Positions 33,784 to 46,500 of a stretch of DNA of 64,000 nucleotides are shown one piece after another. The DNA is from Stieleria magnilauensis (GTDB taxonomy: Bacteria > Planctomycetota > Planctomycetia > Pirellulales > Pirellulaceae). The stretch is from positions 8,496,233 to 8,560,232 of the forward strand of contig CP036432.1 of assembly GCA_007753675.1 (NCBI GenBank). The letters run 5' to 3'. The notes under the pieces were generated by a model. The model was given only the letters and a program-made list of their open reading frames with translations. It had not been told where the DNA came from and did no database searches. Position 1 is the stretch's first letter. The number at the start of each line of letters is the position of its first letter. The position numbers and the translations under genes are program-made.

Positions 33784-36700
33784 CTATGAACCTCCATCCA
33801 ATCCATTCAATACGCTCAATGAGGTCCCCGCAAGGAGAAGCCGTTGGCCTTCGCGTAGCAGGAACCGCGCGGCTTCTTCACGAAACGTTTCGATCGGTCG
33901 CAATCGCACGATCGGGTTTTCGGTTGATCCCAGCACCGCGATGACCACGGTCCGATCGCGAAACAGTTCGGTCACGCTGAAGATCGCGGATGCGGGCAGC
34001 AGAGAACGCAGTGCATACTTCTGTGCCAATTGGCTAAGGTTTGCGGCGATGTCACGATAGTCGCCGGTCGCAATCAGTGCGATCATGTCCATGCGACCGC
34101 TGCGGAGGTAGAGTTTCCCGTCCGCTCGCACCAATGCGTTGTCGGCACCCAGCCAGAATTCATCGATCACAACCACACCCTGACCGATCATTCCTTTCGC
34201 TTCCCCCACGTCGAAGGTTTGACCGGCAAGTGAGACGGGGCCGAGAAACTGCGACGCCGCGATCAGGCCTGGAATCGCGGCACCACGCGTTCGCCCCAAC
34301 TGAAAATCGAATCGACCCGCGAGGTCATCCACCGATCGAACGGACTTGCCACCGAGTGAGATTTCGCCCGTGACTTCTCCAGTCGCCAGTGAACTGGATC
34401 GACCGAACGGATTGGTCAATCGAAACACGTCGACTCTCCGCGTTTTCCACCGGCTCGTCATGTCAACGCCTCCACGACGACCGGAGGCGAGGTGCAGTTC
34501 GCCGTCGAGCTGTCCGCCACCGACACTTGATCGAACCGACGGGATGCTCAAATCCCAGTGCCATGTTCTCAAATTCGCGGTGGCAACGAGCGCCCCGCGT
34601 GCCACGCCGATCGGCAAGTCGTATGCGGCCAACTCGCGTCCCTGCAGGCTGCCTCGGATTCGAACGGAGTCTTGACGCCCGGTGATGGTTGCCTTGGTAG
34701 AGATTCGTCCCTGGATTCGCTCTGCCTTGTTGCCCAGAAACCACAGTCCGCGATCGAGTTGGATTCTGGACGCAACCAAACGAAGGTCCGCACGTGGGCG
34801 AAATGTTTCGTCACGGTCAAACAAGTAGACGCGACCGTCGAGCCGTAGCGATCCATTCGCGTAGTCGCCCAATAGCGGCTGGACCACCAAGACACCTTCT
34901 TCGATTCGTCCGTTCAGAGTCAGCTTTCGCGAAAGAAGACGCGAGCGATAATTGACGTCTGACAACTCAGCGGACACTTTTACCCTGAGATTCGATTGGG
35001 ACACTGGTTGCCCGTCGAAATCGGCGATGATGTCGCCGCTCACGTGGCCCGTCAGACCGACGCGACGACCGACCGACAGATCGACCAATGGGTTGATCGG
35101 CAAGTGTTCGAAACGAAAGGCCGATTGTCCGAGTCGGGACATCACATCAGACCAACGATCGGTCGTCAGCATGTTGGCGATGGTTCGCACTTTGACCGTC
35201 CCGCCCAACAGATCGCCGCTCGCTTGCAACGCTAACTCGCCTTGTTTCGCGACAAGTTCTGCGGCCAGTTCGCCGACCCTTTCTTCGTTGATCTTGATCT
35301 CCGAGACAGACAGTGTTGCAGTGCCCGCGTGTTGATTGGGATCCAATAGCTTGTCGATCGGAGCACGCCAGTCGATGTTTCCCGCGATGGTGGCGGTGGC
35401 GATTGGGGCAATCCTGCCGAGGGCCGGGATTCGAAAGTTCGGACGGATGTCGGCAATTGACAATCCGGCAACCAAATCACCGTCGCCATCACGGGGCAGC
35501 GTGGCGGTTCCCGAAATCTGTCCGCCGAAGGCTGTCGCCGTAAGCGACTGGAGGGTGAGCGCTTCGCTGGTAATTGAATACTTCGATCGAAATTTCACCA
35601 ACGTGAATGTCGCCGGCAACGTTGCTTCGTCACGCCGGGGCAGAACGTCGAATTGGTTGGGCGTGAATCGGATGGTGTGTTCCAAAACGCCCAGGTCGAT
35701 ACCTGCGAGTTGCAGCGACGGCGATGCGACCGAACCATCGATATTCCACGTCGACTTTTCAGTCTCAGGGGCGAGGACACCGGATCCACGAACGCGAAAG
35801 TCAAGCTTGCCATCGACCACCGCCGGCGATGTCCGCCCGGTCGATCGACTCGAAAGTCGAGCGATCGCGCCGAGCGGTAGATCGTCGCCGGCAAGTTCGA
35901 ACGAAAACTCTCCTTGACCACCGAGCGGCACGTCGGCCCGACCGATCAAGCGAATGCCGGATGGTTCAAGATTCGATGGGGCAGCCATCAGATCGAGTTC
36001 CCTGAATTTCAGGCGTCCGTCCTCAATCGTGAGGTCGCCGATTTTGACATCGGCAGGCGGGAGACTGGCGAGCTTCAATCCTTGTCCATTGACCTTCCCT
36101 GCAAGTTCGTACGCCTCCATCTCGCTGATGCGGTCGATGGGCGCGCGAAAGCGAATGTCACCCGACAGCCGACCTGCTTCCGGTAACAAACCGTTTTGCG
36201 ACGGTAAGAACTTGGCAATCAAGTCGCTGACCGGGGAGAGGGCGATGTTGTTGATCTTGATTTTGGCTGTCGCATCTCCCCGCGGAACCAGTTGCAGACT
36301 GCCACTGCCTTCGACCGTTCCGCTTGTTTTTCGATCTTGCCCGCCGACTTGTGACTTCAGACGCGTGAGTGTTGCCAACCCGTTGCGATAGGAGATCGAC
36401 GTTTCAAAGTGTTTCAGTTCGACATCATCGATCACCAATCCCGGACTGGTTAACGTGCCATCAAAACGATAGGCGGCACCATCTCTTAACGACGTCAGCG
36501 GAATCCCGACGTCCAGTTTGACGGTCGCGGTGCCGCGCAGACGGAGCCCAAGATCAATGCCGATGGATTTTAGCCGTCCAGCGAGTTTGTCGATGTCGAC
36601 GTTTTCAAATTCCCATCGGGTCGTCCAATAACGCCCGGTCTTTGCGTCTTCGTTCTGAACGAGCTGTTGGGCCGGCGCCACCGACGTTTGAGCAGAAAGG

Positions 36701-36789
36701 CTTCCCTGTACCGCAATCACCGCCATCGCAATGACAATCCGATAGAAGTACCGGATCGCTGGGGAACGGGCGGAGGCTGAATAGGGCAT
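33784..36789 (-). CDS. AsmA/TamB-like large envelope protein
   Basis: A protein of about 1,001 residues from ATG 36789; an upstream ATG at 36828 is possible but gives an unusual lead. A hydrophobic N-terminal segment (YRIVIAMAVIAVQGSLSA) is a signal peptide or anchor. The rest is a long run of beta-strands with repeated patterns (LRLRGTATVKLDVGI; LRGREL-type; GSLRLDGRVYLFDRD), typical of AsmA-like/DUF3971 proteins that form grooves for lipid transport between membranes. The C-terminal part includes GEVTGEISLGGK and VRADGKLYLRSGRMDM, matching the AsmA-like C-terminal pattern. It stands immediately upstream of the export gene. An envelope-biogenesis role is likely by fold; the exact cargo is unknown. 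Confidence 0.75.
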   Translation of the reverse strand: MPYSASARSPAIRYFYRIVIAMAVIAVQGSLSAQTSVAPAQQLVQNEDAKTGRYWTTRWEFENVDIDKLAGRLKSIGIDLGLRLRGTATVKLDVGIPLTSLRDGAAYRFDGTLTSPGLVIDDVELKHFETSISYRNGLATLTRLKSQVGGQDRKTSGTVEGSGSLQLVPRGDATAKIKINNIALSPVSDLIAKFLPSQNGLLPEAGRLSGDIRFRAPIDRISEMEAYELAGKVNGQGLKLASLPPADVKIGDLTIEDGRLKFRELDLMAAPSNLEPSGIRLIGRADVPLGGQGEFSFELAGDDLPLGAIARLSSRSTGRTSPAVVDGKLDFRVRGSGVLAPETEKSTWNIDGSVASPSLQLAGIDLGVLEHTIRFTPNQFDVLPRRDEATLPATFTLVKFRSKYSITSEALTLQSLTATAFGGQISGTATLPRDGDGDLVAGLSIADIRPNFRIPALGRIAPIATATIAGNIDWRAPIDKLLDPNQHAGTATLSVSEIKINEERVGELAAELVAKQGELALQASGDLLGGTVKVRTIANMLTTDRWSDVMSRLGQSAFRFEHLPINPLVDLSVGRRVGLTGHVSGDIIADFDGQPVSQSNLRVKVSAELSDVNYRSRLLSRKLTLNGRIEEGVLVVQPLLGDYANGSLRLDGRVYLFDRDETFRPRADLRLVASRIQLDRGLWFLGNKAERIQGRISTKATITGRQDSVRIRGSLQGRELAAYDLPIGVARGALVATANLRTWHWDLSIPSVRSSVGGGQLDGELHLASGRRGGVDMTSRWKTRRVDVFRLTNPFGRSSSLATGEVTGEISLGGKSVRSVDDLAGRFDFQLGRTRGAAIPGLIAASQFLGPVSLAGQTFDVGEAKGMIGQGVVVIDEFWLGADNALVRADGKLYLRSGRMDMIALIATGDYRDIAANLSQLAQKYALRSLLPASAIFSVTELFRDRTVVIAVLGSTENPIVRLRPIETFREEAARFLLREGQRLLLAGTSLSVLNGLDGGS

Positions 36790-37500
36790 GTGTACGAGGT
36801 GTTCCTGAACGAAACTCCAGTCGTGCACGACTGAAATTTGGTACTCAATGATGACGCGTTTTCCGCTTCCGACTTACATCAAATGGCCTTTTCGCTGCGG
36901 ATCGACTCTCGCAATTCCCAGCCGGAAAAATCGGATATCGAAGTCTCGAATAGAAAATGCCCTGCGAAGTTTAGGCCACCGATTATGTATTGGTTCAACG
37001 AAAAAGCAGGATTTCCCCCGCGTTGACGTTATCAGCGATCTGGTCTGGTGTATCGAGAGGAACCCAGCAAACGGCTGCTTGTGCTCTGGATACATTTAAT
37101 TTTGGGGCAGCACTCCAGCAAGCTTGCCGGGCTATCGATCGCAAACAACACCCACGGATAGCAGCGCGAAACCACGGATGACAGGGTGCAACAAATCCGC
37201 GGGTTCACGCTGCCATCGGTGGGCCCAGTCATCGTTTCATCGTTCCGCAAGTTACAGCCTGTCCCCTTTTGCGTGGCAGCCCAAATCCAATAGCTGATGG
37301 AGCACTTGTGCCGGGTTCTACGATGGATCCTCGGGCTGATATCACCACGATTCGAACCCCGCGTCGATCTGCTTTTGTCGTTTGATTACGTGATTGGAGA
37401 TGATGAGAGCGGAAAAACTTTGGAATTCAACTCGGTCAGTGATATGTTGACGTTCTTAGACGTGGTGGGGCCATGAAGCATCGCGATTGGAAAGAACGAC
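36790..37500. other. Divergent intergenic region before the giant gene
   Basis: About 710 bases between the AsmA-like gene (minus) and the giant gene (plus). I see no convincing gene. A ribosome-binding site (ggaaag) lies just before ATG 37501, and ttgacg at 37447 is a weak -35 candidate without a clear -10. The region should hold promoters for both directions. Confidence 0.5.
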
Positions 37501-40500
37501 ATGAGTATTGTGCGAATGGCGACCGGGCGTGAAGGCAAGCGACGCTCGCGTGCGAGGCAACACCGTCGGCGTCGGCAACTGATCGAGCATCTCGAAGATC
37601 GGCGGATGCTGGCGACCGTTTCGTGGGACGGCGGTGGGGATGGTCGCATTTGGCAAGATCCCGCAAACTGGGTTGGTGATCAGTTGCCCACCTCCGGCGA
37701 CGATGTGGTGATCGATGTCCCTGGTTCCGTCGCCGAGATCGAGTTTCGCGGCGCGGACCAAGTCGTGCTGTCGGTGACGACGAGTGAAGCGTTGACCGTC
37801 GCGACCGGTGTGCTGGAGGTGGCCGGGACAGTCTCGGTTGATGCGGATCCCGTCAGGTTGACGGGCGGGACGATTCGTGGCGCCACGCTCGCGACGACTG
37901 CCGGGGACGGTTCACCGGCACTGATCGCGACCGCGGGGACGGTGGCCGGCGTGACACTCGCCGGCGATGCAATCGTGGCCGGCGGACTGTTGAGCGTCCA
38001 AGACGGCCTGGGCTTGCAGGACGCGACCATTCGGATCGGGCTGGACGATGATCAACCGAATCTTGGGCAGCCGGGAAATGGCACCTTGCGGTTTTCGGGG
38101 AATCAAACCTTGTCCGGCACGGGACAGGTCATTTTTTCCAACACATTGTCTGGAACGATCGATGCGATCGGAACGGGAACCACACTCACGTTGGCGTCCG
38201 GAGTTTCGATCAGCGGCGGAAAGGGAACGATCTCCTCAAACAGCCAAGATGTCACGATCATTAATCACGCCACCGTCTCGGCAACCGGGACGCTGAGTCT
38301 GAGTGCGGCGGCGGTCAACTCACAGATCATTAACCGTGGCACGATCAGCGGTAACGGCGCGACGATTACCACCGTGAATCTTGTCAATGAGTCGACCATC
38401 GAGACGACCGGTGGAACACTGAATTTGCGTGGGCAGTGGAATAACATCGGTCAGATCAACGTCACCGACACCGCCGTCAACCTGGGGGCAAGTGGTGCGA
38501 CCTTCGTCGTGGACCAGCTCGGAAGTCTGAATCGATCAGGTGGCGTGGTCAGTCTGATCGGGAACCTGGACAACACCGGTCGTCGTCTGGTACTCGATGC
38601 CAACACCGGCGATTGGGAACTCGGCTCAAGCGGTCAAATTTTCGGCGGCGTCATCGACACGCTGGACGATGCCAAGCTGGTTCCCAAAGGCGGCGTACTG
38701 GATGGAGTCACGCTGGAAACAGACATCGACATCCGGGCCAGCAGCTTACGGGTACGCAACGGATTGACTCTGGACGATGTGATCATCCGCGTCGGTGGTG
38801 ACGCTGAGAATGGTCTGCCTGCCGGCAACGGGACACTCACTTTTTCCGGGACGCAAACCATCGCGGGAACCGGGCAGATTCTGTTTCCCACGACCCAGAC
38901 AGGCACGATCAGCGTGTCGGGCTCAGGCACAATGCTCACTTTGCCGGCGGGAATCGCGATCAGCGGGGGCAGGGTCTCGATCACCTCCAATAGCCAAGAC
39001 GTCACAGTCATCAACGAGACCACGATGCAGGCGACCAGTTCGCTGAACCTGAGCCCGGCCGCAGCGAATTCCCAATTCATTAATCGAGGAACGATCACTG
39101 GCGACAACGCGACGGTGACCGGGTTCAACTTGGTCAATGAGTCCACGCTCACGACAACTGGCGGCGTCTTGAATTTGCGTGGGCAGTGGAACAATACCGG
39201 ACAGATCAATGTGACCGACACAGCGGTTAATCTAAGCACCAGTGGTGTCACATTTGTTGTCGATCAGCTGGGTAACTTTAACCGCTCCGGCGGCACGGTG
39301 ACGAACGTTGGGACGCTGGATAACAGCAATCGTCGTTTGCTGTTGGATGCAGCGACGGGTGACTGGGAACTGGGATCCGCCGGGCAAATTCTAGGTGGCG
39401 TCATCGACACCGAGAACGGCGCGCGTCTGATTCCGAAAGGCGGATTCCTAGACGGCGTCACGCTGGAAACGGACCTGGACATTCGTGGCAGCACGTTACA
39501 GATTCGCAACGGCGTGACCCTGGTGGATGTCACCGTCGGCGTGGGTGGGGACGCCGAGAACGGTTTGCCCGCCGGCAATGGATCACTCATCTTCTCCGGG
39601 ACGCAAACCATCGCCGGGACCGGACAGTTTCAATTTCCGACGACCCAGTCGGGCTTTCTGAGCGTGTCGGGGACTGGCACGACGCTCACTCTGCCGGCCG
39701 GCATCACGATCAGTGGCGGCAGGGTGTCGATCGCCTCCAATAGCCAAGACGTCACGATCATCAATCAAGCCACTGTTTCCGCGACGAGTTCGCTGAATCT
39801 GAACCCATCCGCCATCGGTTCCCAATTCATCAATCGAGGAACGATCACTGGCAGTAACGCGACGGTGACCGCGTTTAATTTGGTCAATGAGTCCACCCTC
39901 GAGACAACCGGGGGGACGCTAAATTTGCGTGGTCAGTGGAACAACCCCGGTCAGATCACCGTCACCGACACGACGGTCAGTCTTGGATCAACGGGGGTCT
40001 TGTTTGACATCGACCAACTCGGCAATTTCGCCCGCTCGGGCGGCGAAGTTCAACTGACCGGCACACTGGACAATCGCAATCGCGACTTCGTGTTAGACGC
40101 TAGCAGCGGCGATTGGGAGCTTGTCCAAGGCGGTCGAATTCTGGGCGGCACCGTGGACTCCACTGCGGGCGGCGAACTGATCCCGGTCGGTGGAACGTTG
40201 GACGCCGTGACGCTGAAGACCGATCTGGTGATCGGCGGCAGCGGAATGAGGGTCGAGAACGGTCTGACGCTTGACGGCGTGACGGTCTTCGTGGGGCACG
40301 ACGGCGTTGGCGGGCTCGCCGCGACGAACGGCTCGTTGACATTTTCTGGCACGCAGTCGTTATCCGGTAACGGTCAAATTCGATTTCCAGAGACTCGAAC
40401 CGGGACCGTTCAAGTCATCGGAACCGACTCGACCGTAACACTTGCCGCAGGCGTTGATCTCGCCGGCGGCGCGGGCACGCTGTCGACAATCGTTACCGGT

Positions 40501-43500
40501 GCAACGCTGATCAACGAAACAACGATCACCGCGGAATCCGATGGCCAGGCGATTCGATTGACCACTCCAGGCATCGGCAGCCGGATCATCAATCGGGGCG
40601 TAGTCCAGTCGACGGGCGGTGATCTCGTGACGCAGGACTTCGTCAACGAGGGCACGCTGCGTTTGGTTCCCGGATCGAAGTGGACGGCCTCGGAGGATGT
40701 CATCCTGTCGCCGGGCTCCGTCGTCGATCTCGATCTGGCCGGGCGTGATGCTGAATCGCTGCCGCTAATCACGATCGCCGGCGCGCTGACGCTCGGCGGG
40801 GCACTTCAAACCTCGGTCTCCGGCGGGTTCGAACCGGCCGACGATGATGTGTTCACGGTGGCCACGTACACGAGCGTCGAAGGGCAGTTTTCGACTGTTA
40901 GCGGGCCGAACCTGACGGGGAATCGGTCTCTGTTTCCCCTGGTCTCACCCACGTCGTTGGACTTGATCGTCGGTGACGCCAGCAACACTGCGCCTGAAGC
41001 GGTCCTTGATTCATTCGCTGTCGTCGAAGACACCGCGACGATCCTTGATGTGGTGGCCAACGATTTGGACGCCGACGGTGATGCCCTGCAAGCGGACATT
41101 GCCACGCAACCGGCGAACGGGCAAGTGACCGCCGAAGCCGACGGGACGTTTCGCTACACACCGCGGGCTGACTTTACCGGCAGTGACACGTTCACGTACC
41201 GTGTGACGGATGGCCGTGGCGGACAGGATTTTGGCGTCGTCAGCATCGACGTGACACCTGTCAATGATGGACCGCTGGCCGGTGTTGTGCGTCCGACGTT
41301 GGACTTTGACGGGATCAATGATGTCGTCCATGTCGATGATGATGTCGCGCTGCGGCCGCCGAATCTGACTGTCGAAGCTTGGTTCCGCAACGAAGGCGGG
41401 TCGACCTTTGAAACGGTGCTGATGAAATCGTCGGCGTCCAGTTGGTCCGATGGCTATGGAGTCTACGTTCAAAACGGTCAGATTCACTTCTTCGTCACGC
41501 ACTGGACGAGCTATCGTGTTTCGACGCCGTTGCCGCTCGACCGGTGGACGCATCTCGCCGGCACCTACGACGGCGATTCGCTGGTGCTGTACATCGATGG
41601 TGTCGAAGTCGATCGACTGAGCTATGACGGCGGTATTACACATTCGCAATCGCCGCTTCAGATCGGCCAAGGCAGCGGATTGACCCAATACACATGGGAA
41701 GGCCAACTGGGCGGCGTTCGATTGTGGAACACGGCGCTCGGGGCGACACAGATCGCCGACGGGCGTGATCGTGCGGTGCCGCCGGACTCGGCCGGGTTAG
41801 TCGCCGATTGGCCACTCGATGAGCGTGGCGGCATTCGGGCTCATGATGTGTCCGGCAACGGCCACCACGGGCAATTGGGCTCGGGGGTCCTGAACCAGTT
41901 GACGATATTGAATCGGCCGGGCCGGCAGGATTCGGTCGATGCCGTGCTGACGAATTCTCTGCGGCTTTCACCGACGGAGCCCTCGATGATCCGGCTGAGC
42001 GGGACGGACGTGGACGCCGATGTCTTGTCAGCGGAAATCGAATCGCTGTCAACCGCTGGGACGTTGTTTCAAACCAACGACGGTGTCTCCGCGGGGGCGG
42101 CGATCACTGCGTCGGGCACGACGGTCAGCGACGCATTGGGCCGTGTGATCTATCAGCCGAATGATCCGTCCGTCGACTCAACCGACACGTTTTCATTTTC
42201 GGTCGGCGACGGCAATTTGCAGTCTCCGACGCGTGACGTGTTCGTTCGGTTTGGCCTGCCCAATTCGCCGCCGGTCGCGGTGGACGACACGTTCGTGACG
42301 GCCAACAACACGCCAATCACGTTTAACGTGATCGCCAACGATTCGGACGCCGAGAGCGACTCGTTGGTTGTCCTGTCCCACCAGTCGAACATCAGCGGAA
42401 CGCTTCAATACTTGGGTGATGGTGAGTTCAGCTACCAACCGGCGACAGACTTCGTCGGACAGGTCCGATTCGATTATTTGGTCAGTGACCGGATCAGCGG
42501 CGACGACGTTGGGACGGTGACGCTGGAGATGGTGGCGTTCGATCTGCCGAATTTGGCCGCCGGCAATCTGACCGGCCAGGCGACTGTCAGTGGCAACCCC
42601 GCTACGGTTGACTTGACGTATCAGGTACAGAACACGGGATCCGCCGCAATCGTTTCACAGCCATGGACTGATCGTGTCTTCATCAGCTTCGACACGTTGA
42701 TCGGCAATCACGATGACGTCCAGATTGGTCAGTTCGTCCATGCCGGTGATCTGGCGGTCGGCGGAACACAACCGGTCTCGTTGACCGTGACGTTGCCGGA
42801 GGCGACCGACGGGCAAGTTCGCTTGTACGTGATCGCCGACGCAGACCGTCAAATCGTTGAATTTGGCGACGATCGCGACAATCGCAGCGACGCGATCGTT
42901 GTCGACGTCACACGGACCCATGCCGATTTAGTCGTCGGTGATGTTTCCGTGCTCGATCAAGACGGCAATCCCGCAACGGAGTTTTTCGGTGATCTGAGTC
43001 GAGCGGCGCCGCCCCGGTTCACGGTTCAGTGGACCGTGACCAACGAGGGCCAAGAGCCGGCAACGGGAGGCTGGGTCGATCGCATCATCGCCTCGGATGA
43101 CGACGTCATCGACGCATCGGATCCCGTGATTGCTGAATACCGGCATGATCCAGCGGCAGTGTTGCAGCCGCGTGACGTCGGCCTGCCAGAGAATGCCTAT
43201 CGGTATCAGCGTTCGATCGATCTGGCGGCCATCGTCAACCGGTCGATTTTTGACGGACGCGTCAACGTGTTTGTCGTGACCGATGCCGCTGACTCGATCT
43301 ACGAAGGCGTGGTGGCGACGAATGATCCCCTGCGACCGCTGGTTCCCGACGAGACGAACAATGCCGCCGCTTCGGATTCGGCAATCGATCTGGTCAAGGG
43401 CGTCTACGCAGATCTACAGGTAACCAGCTTCACGGCGCCATCTGCCGCACAAAGCGGTGTCCCCACCGCGGTCTCCTGGACCGTCACCAACGTCGTCCCG

Positions 43501-46500
43501 CCGGACGGCCAGGCGATCGCAGCGACCAGCGAAGACCTATGGACCGATACGGTCTCGCTGGTTCGCAACCCCGATCCGTCAACGTGGCGGGACCATGATA
43601 ATTTTGTCGCGACCGTGGGTCAGGTCATCCACAACGGCGGACTGGGCGTCGGCCAATCCTACGCCGCGGCTGCGACGACAGACGTCACGTTGCCCGATGG
43701 GCTGGAGGGGACGTTCTATTTGGCGTTTGAGGCCAACAGCAATTCGAACCAATCGCGAAAGCCGTACGAGTTTGTGTTCGGACCTCGCAACGATGGCCGG
43801 TTCGCGAGTTTTAACAACAACGTCGTGTTCTCGGGGCCGATCGACGTCAGCTTGCGACCGCTGCCCAACCTTTCGGTCGACGCGGCGACGATTGTGACCC
43901 CCGACTTGCCGGTCGATTCGGGGACCCTGATTGACGTGAGTTGGGCCGAACGCAACGACGGCGCCGCTGCGACCGACAACGCCTGGACGACCGAAGTTTG
44001 GCTGCGCGAGGTCGTCGCCGCCGGTGAAACCGCCGAACGGTTTCGTTTGGGAAGCATCCGACAAACGTCGGTGTTGGCGATCGGCGAATCGGTTTCCCGG
44101 ACGGAACAGTTTCGACTGCCGTCGAATCGATCAGGGGTTTTTCGCGTCGAAATCATCAGTGACGTTGGCTTCGGACACGGCAGCGTGTTGGAGTCGGCCG
44201 AAGACGACAATGTGACGCTGGATGATGATGTTTTGGAAATTCGACTGCCACCGCGACCCGATTTGTTTGTGCCGTCGGACTCCATCCTGGTTCCGAACGA
44301 CGTGCGTGCCGGAGGCGAGATTGACATCAGTTTTGTCGTCCGCAATCAAGGAACGCAAGCCACCGGGAACACGCGTTGGTTTGACGAAGTTTACCTGTCA
44401 CTGGATCCGACGCTTGGCGCGGGCGACGTTCTGTTAGGACGTGTCGAAAACGGCCGTGCCCTGCCCGCCATCGATGCGGGCAATCCGGCGCTCAGCGAAT
44501 ATCGCACGACGATCACCGGCATCCAGATTCCGCTTTCGCGTGGTGGCGATCAATACATTTTGGTCAAGACCGACGCCGACGACGTGGTGGGGGAATTTCC
44601 TCGCGAAGACAACAACGTCCAATTCAAACGCTTTGACGTCCAGCCGATCCCGCCGGTTGATCTGGTCACCAGTCATGTCGTCTCCCCCGATCAAGCCTTC
44701 GAAGGCAGTCAGATTGAAGTTCGTTACCGCGTCACGAATCGCGGTATCGCAGCGACCAGCACCGACACCTGGTCGGACAGCATTTGGTTGACGACGGACA
44801 AGGATCGGCCGAACTTCAGCCGGGATTACCTGCTCGAACAGTCGGTGCATGTCGGCACTCTCGATGTCGGTGAATTCTACGAGCGCGTCGTGTTGGTCAC
44901 GCTACCGACCGGGCTGCCATCACTGCAATATTTCATCACGCCGTGGGCCAACTGGAGTGAATCGCCCGATCTGATCGAGCAGACGCGCAGCCAGTACGTC
45001 AATCCGGATGACCCCACCGAAAAGAACAACAACAATTACCGGGCGCGGCCGATCGCTGTCGCGGGTGTGCCGCTGTTCCACGATTTGCAAGTGACATCGG
45101 TATCGGTGATCGATCCGAACGGAATCCCGATCGATGATTTGGTCGGCGGGGAATCGGTCACCGTTCAATGGGAAGTGACCAACGTGGGTAACGGCCCAAG
45201 CCCCGTCAACCGACCGGCTTGGTTCGACACGATTCACTTGAGCCAGTCGGCCGATTTTGACGACCCGCTCGCCATGCGTCGGCAACTCGGCATCGCTCGG
45301 CACGTCGGCGTCCTGCAACCGGGCGAAAGCTACACGGGCAGCCAAACGTTCCGATTGCCTCCCAATGCAGAGGGCAGTCACGTCTTCGTCCAGACACCCC
45401 ACTTCCCGGCTGATCCTGACCGGCAAAACAATCATCTCGCCGATCCGACGATCGTCACCCCACGCCCGCCGGCAGATTTACGCGTCACCAATGTGCAGGT
45501 GAACGCAACCAGCGGGGACGGTGTCATTCGCAGTGGCGAACCGGTTCGGGTTCAATGGACGGTGACCAATTTTGGTCACGACACGTGGGACGGCACGGAG
45601 TACTGGACGGATCAAGTTTACTTTTCCGGCGTCAATCCCTTTCTCAACTCCTTGGCCGAATTCTCAGGCAGTGTGCCACATCCCGGTGATCACGTCATCG
45701 CTGCGGGCGAGTCTTACACGACCGAGCTGATCGTCGATTTGCCCGCCGGTATTCCACTCGATCAAACGACCTTCGATTATTTCTTTCATGTTCGCGCCAC
45801 CACGACACCGTTCTTGGTGGAGACGTACTCGGATGGGTATCAGAACGTCGCCTATCAAGCGCCCGATGACTACGCCAACGACTGGGGCAGCGTTGAGTTT
45901 ACGGTGCAGTACGCCGAACCGGACCTGGAGATCACATCGGCGTCGTTGCAAGGGGTCACGGATCCGCAACCCGGCGAAGCCTCATCGCCGCGCGGTGGAA
46001 CCTTGGATGTGCAATACCAGGTCACCAACACGGGCACTCGATCGGTCCGCGAAACGCTTTGGTCGGATCTCGTTTTTCTATCGCAGGACGCGACACTGGA
46101 CCCAACGGATTTGCAACTCGGCGCGCTCAAGCAATTCAGTCGACCGATGGACATCGGCCAGTTCTATGACACGGGAATCTCCGTCGAGTTGCCGGTCGAC
46201 CTGGTGGGTGAGTATTACGTGTTGATTTACACCGATGCACCGGGCCGTCGTGATCTGCAATTTGCCGATCGCGTGCCAGAGTTCTTGGACGAAGACAACA
46301 ATGTCGTGGCGATGCCGCTGACGATCACTCAAGTCGTCGCGCCGGATTTGCAGATTCGCGATCTCGTCGTGCCCGCTCAAGTCACGCAAGCACAACCGCT
46401 GGAATTCAGCTATCGCGTGTTCAACGATGGGGGTGCGACAACGTTGCGACAGCGATCGTGGCAAGACGTCTTCTATCTTTCACGCGATGAGTTTTTGGAC

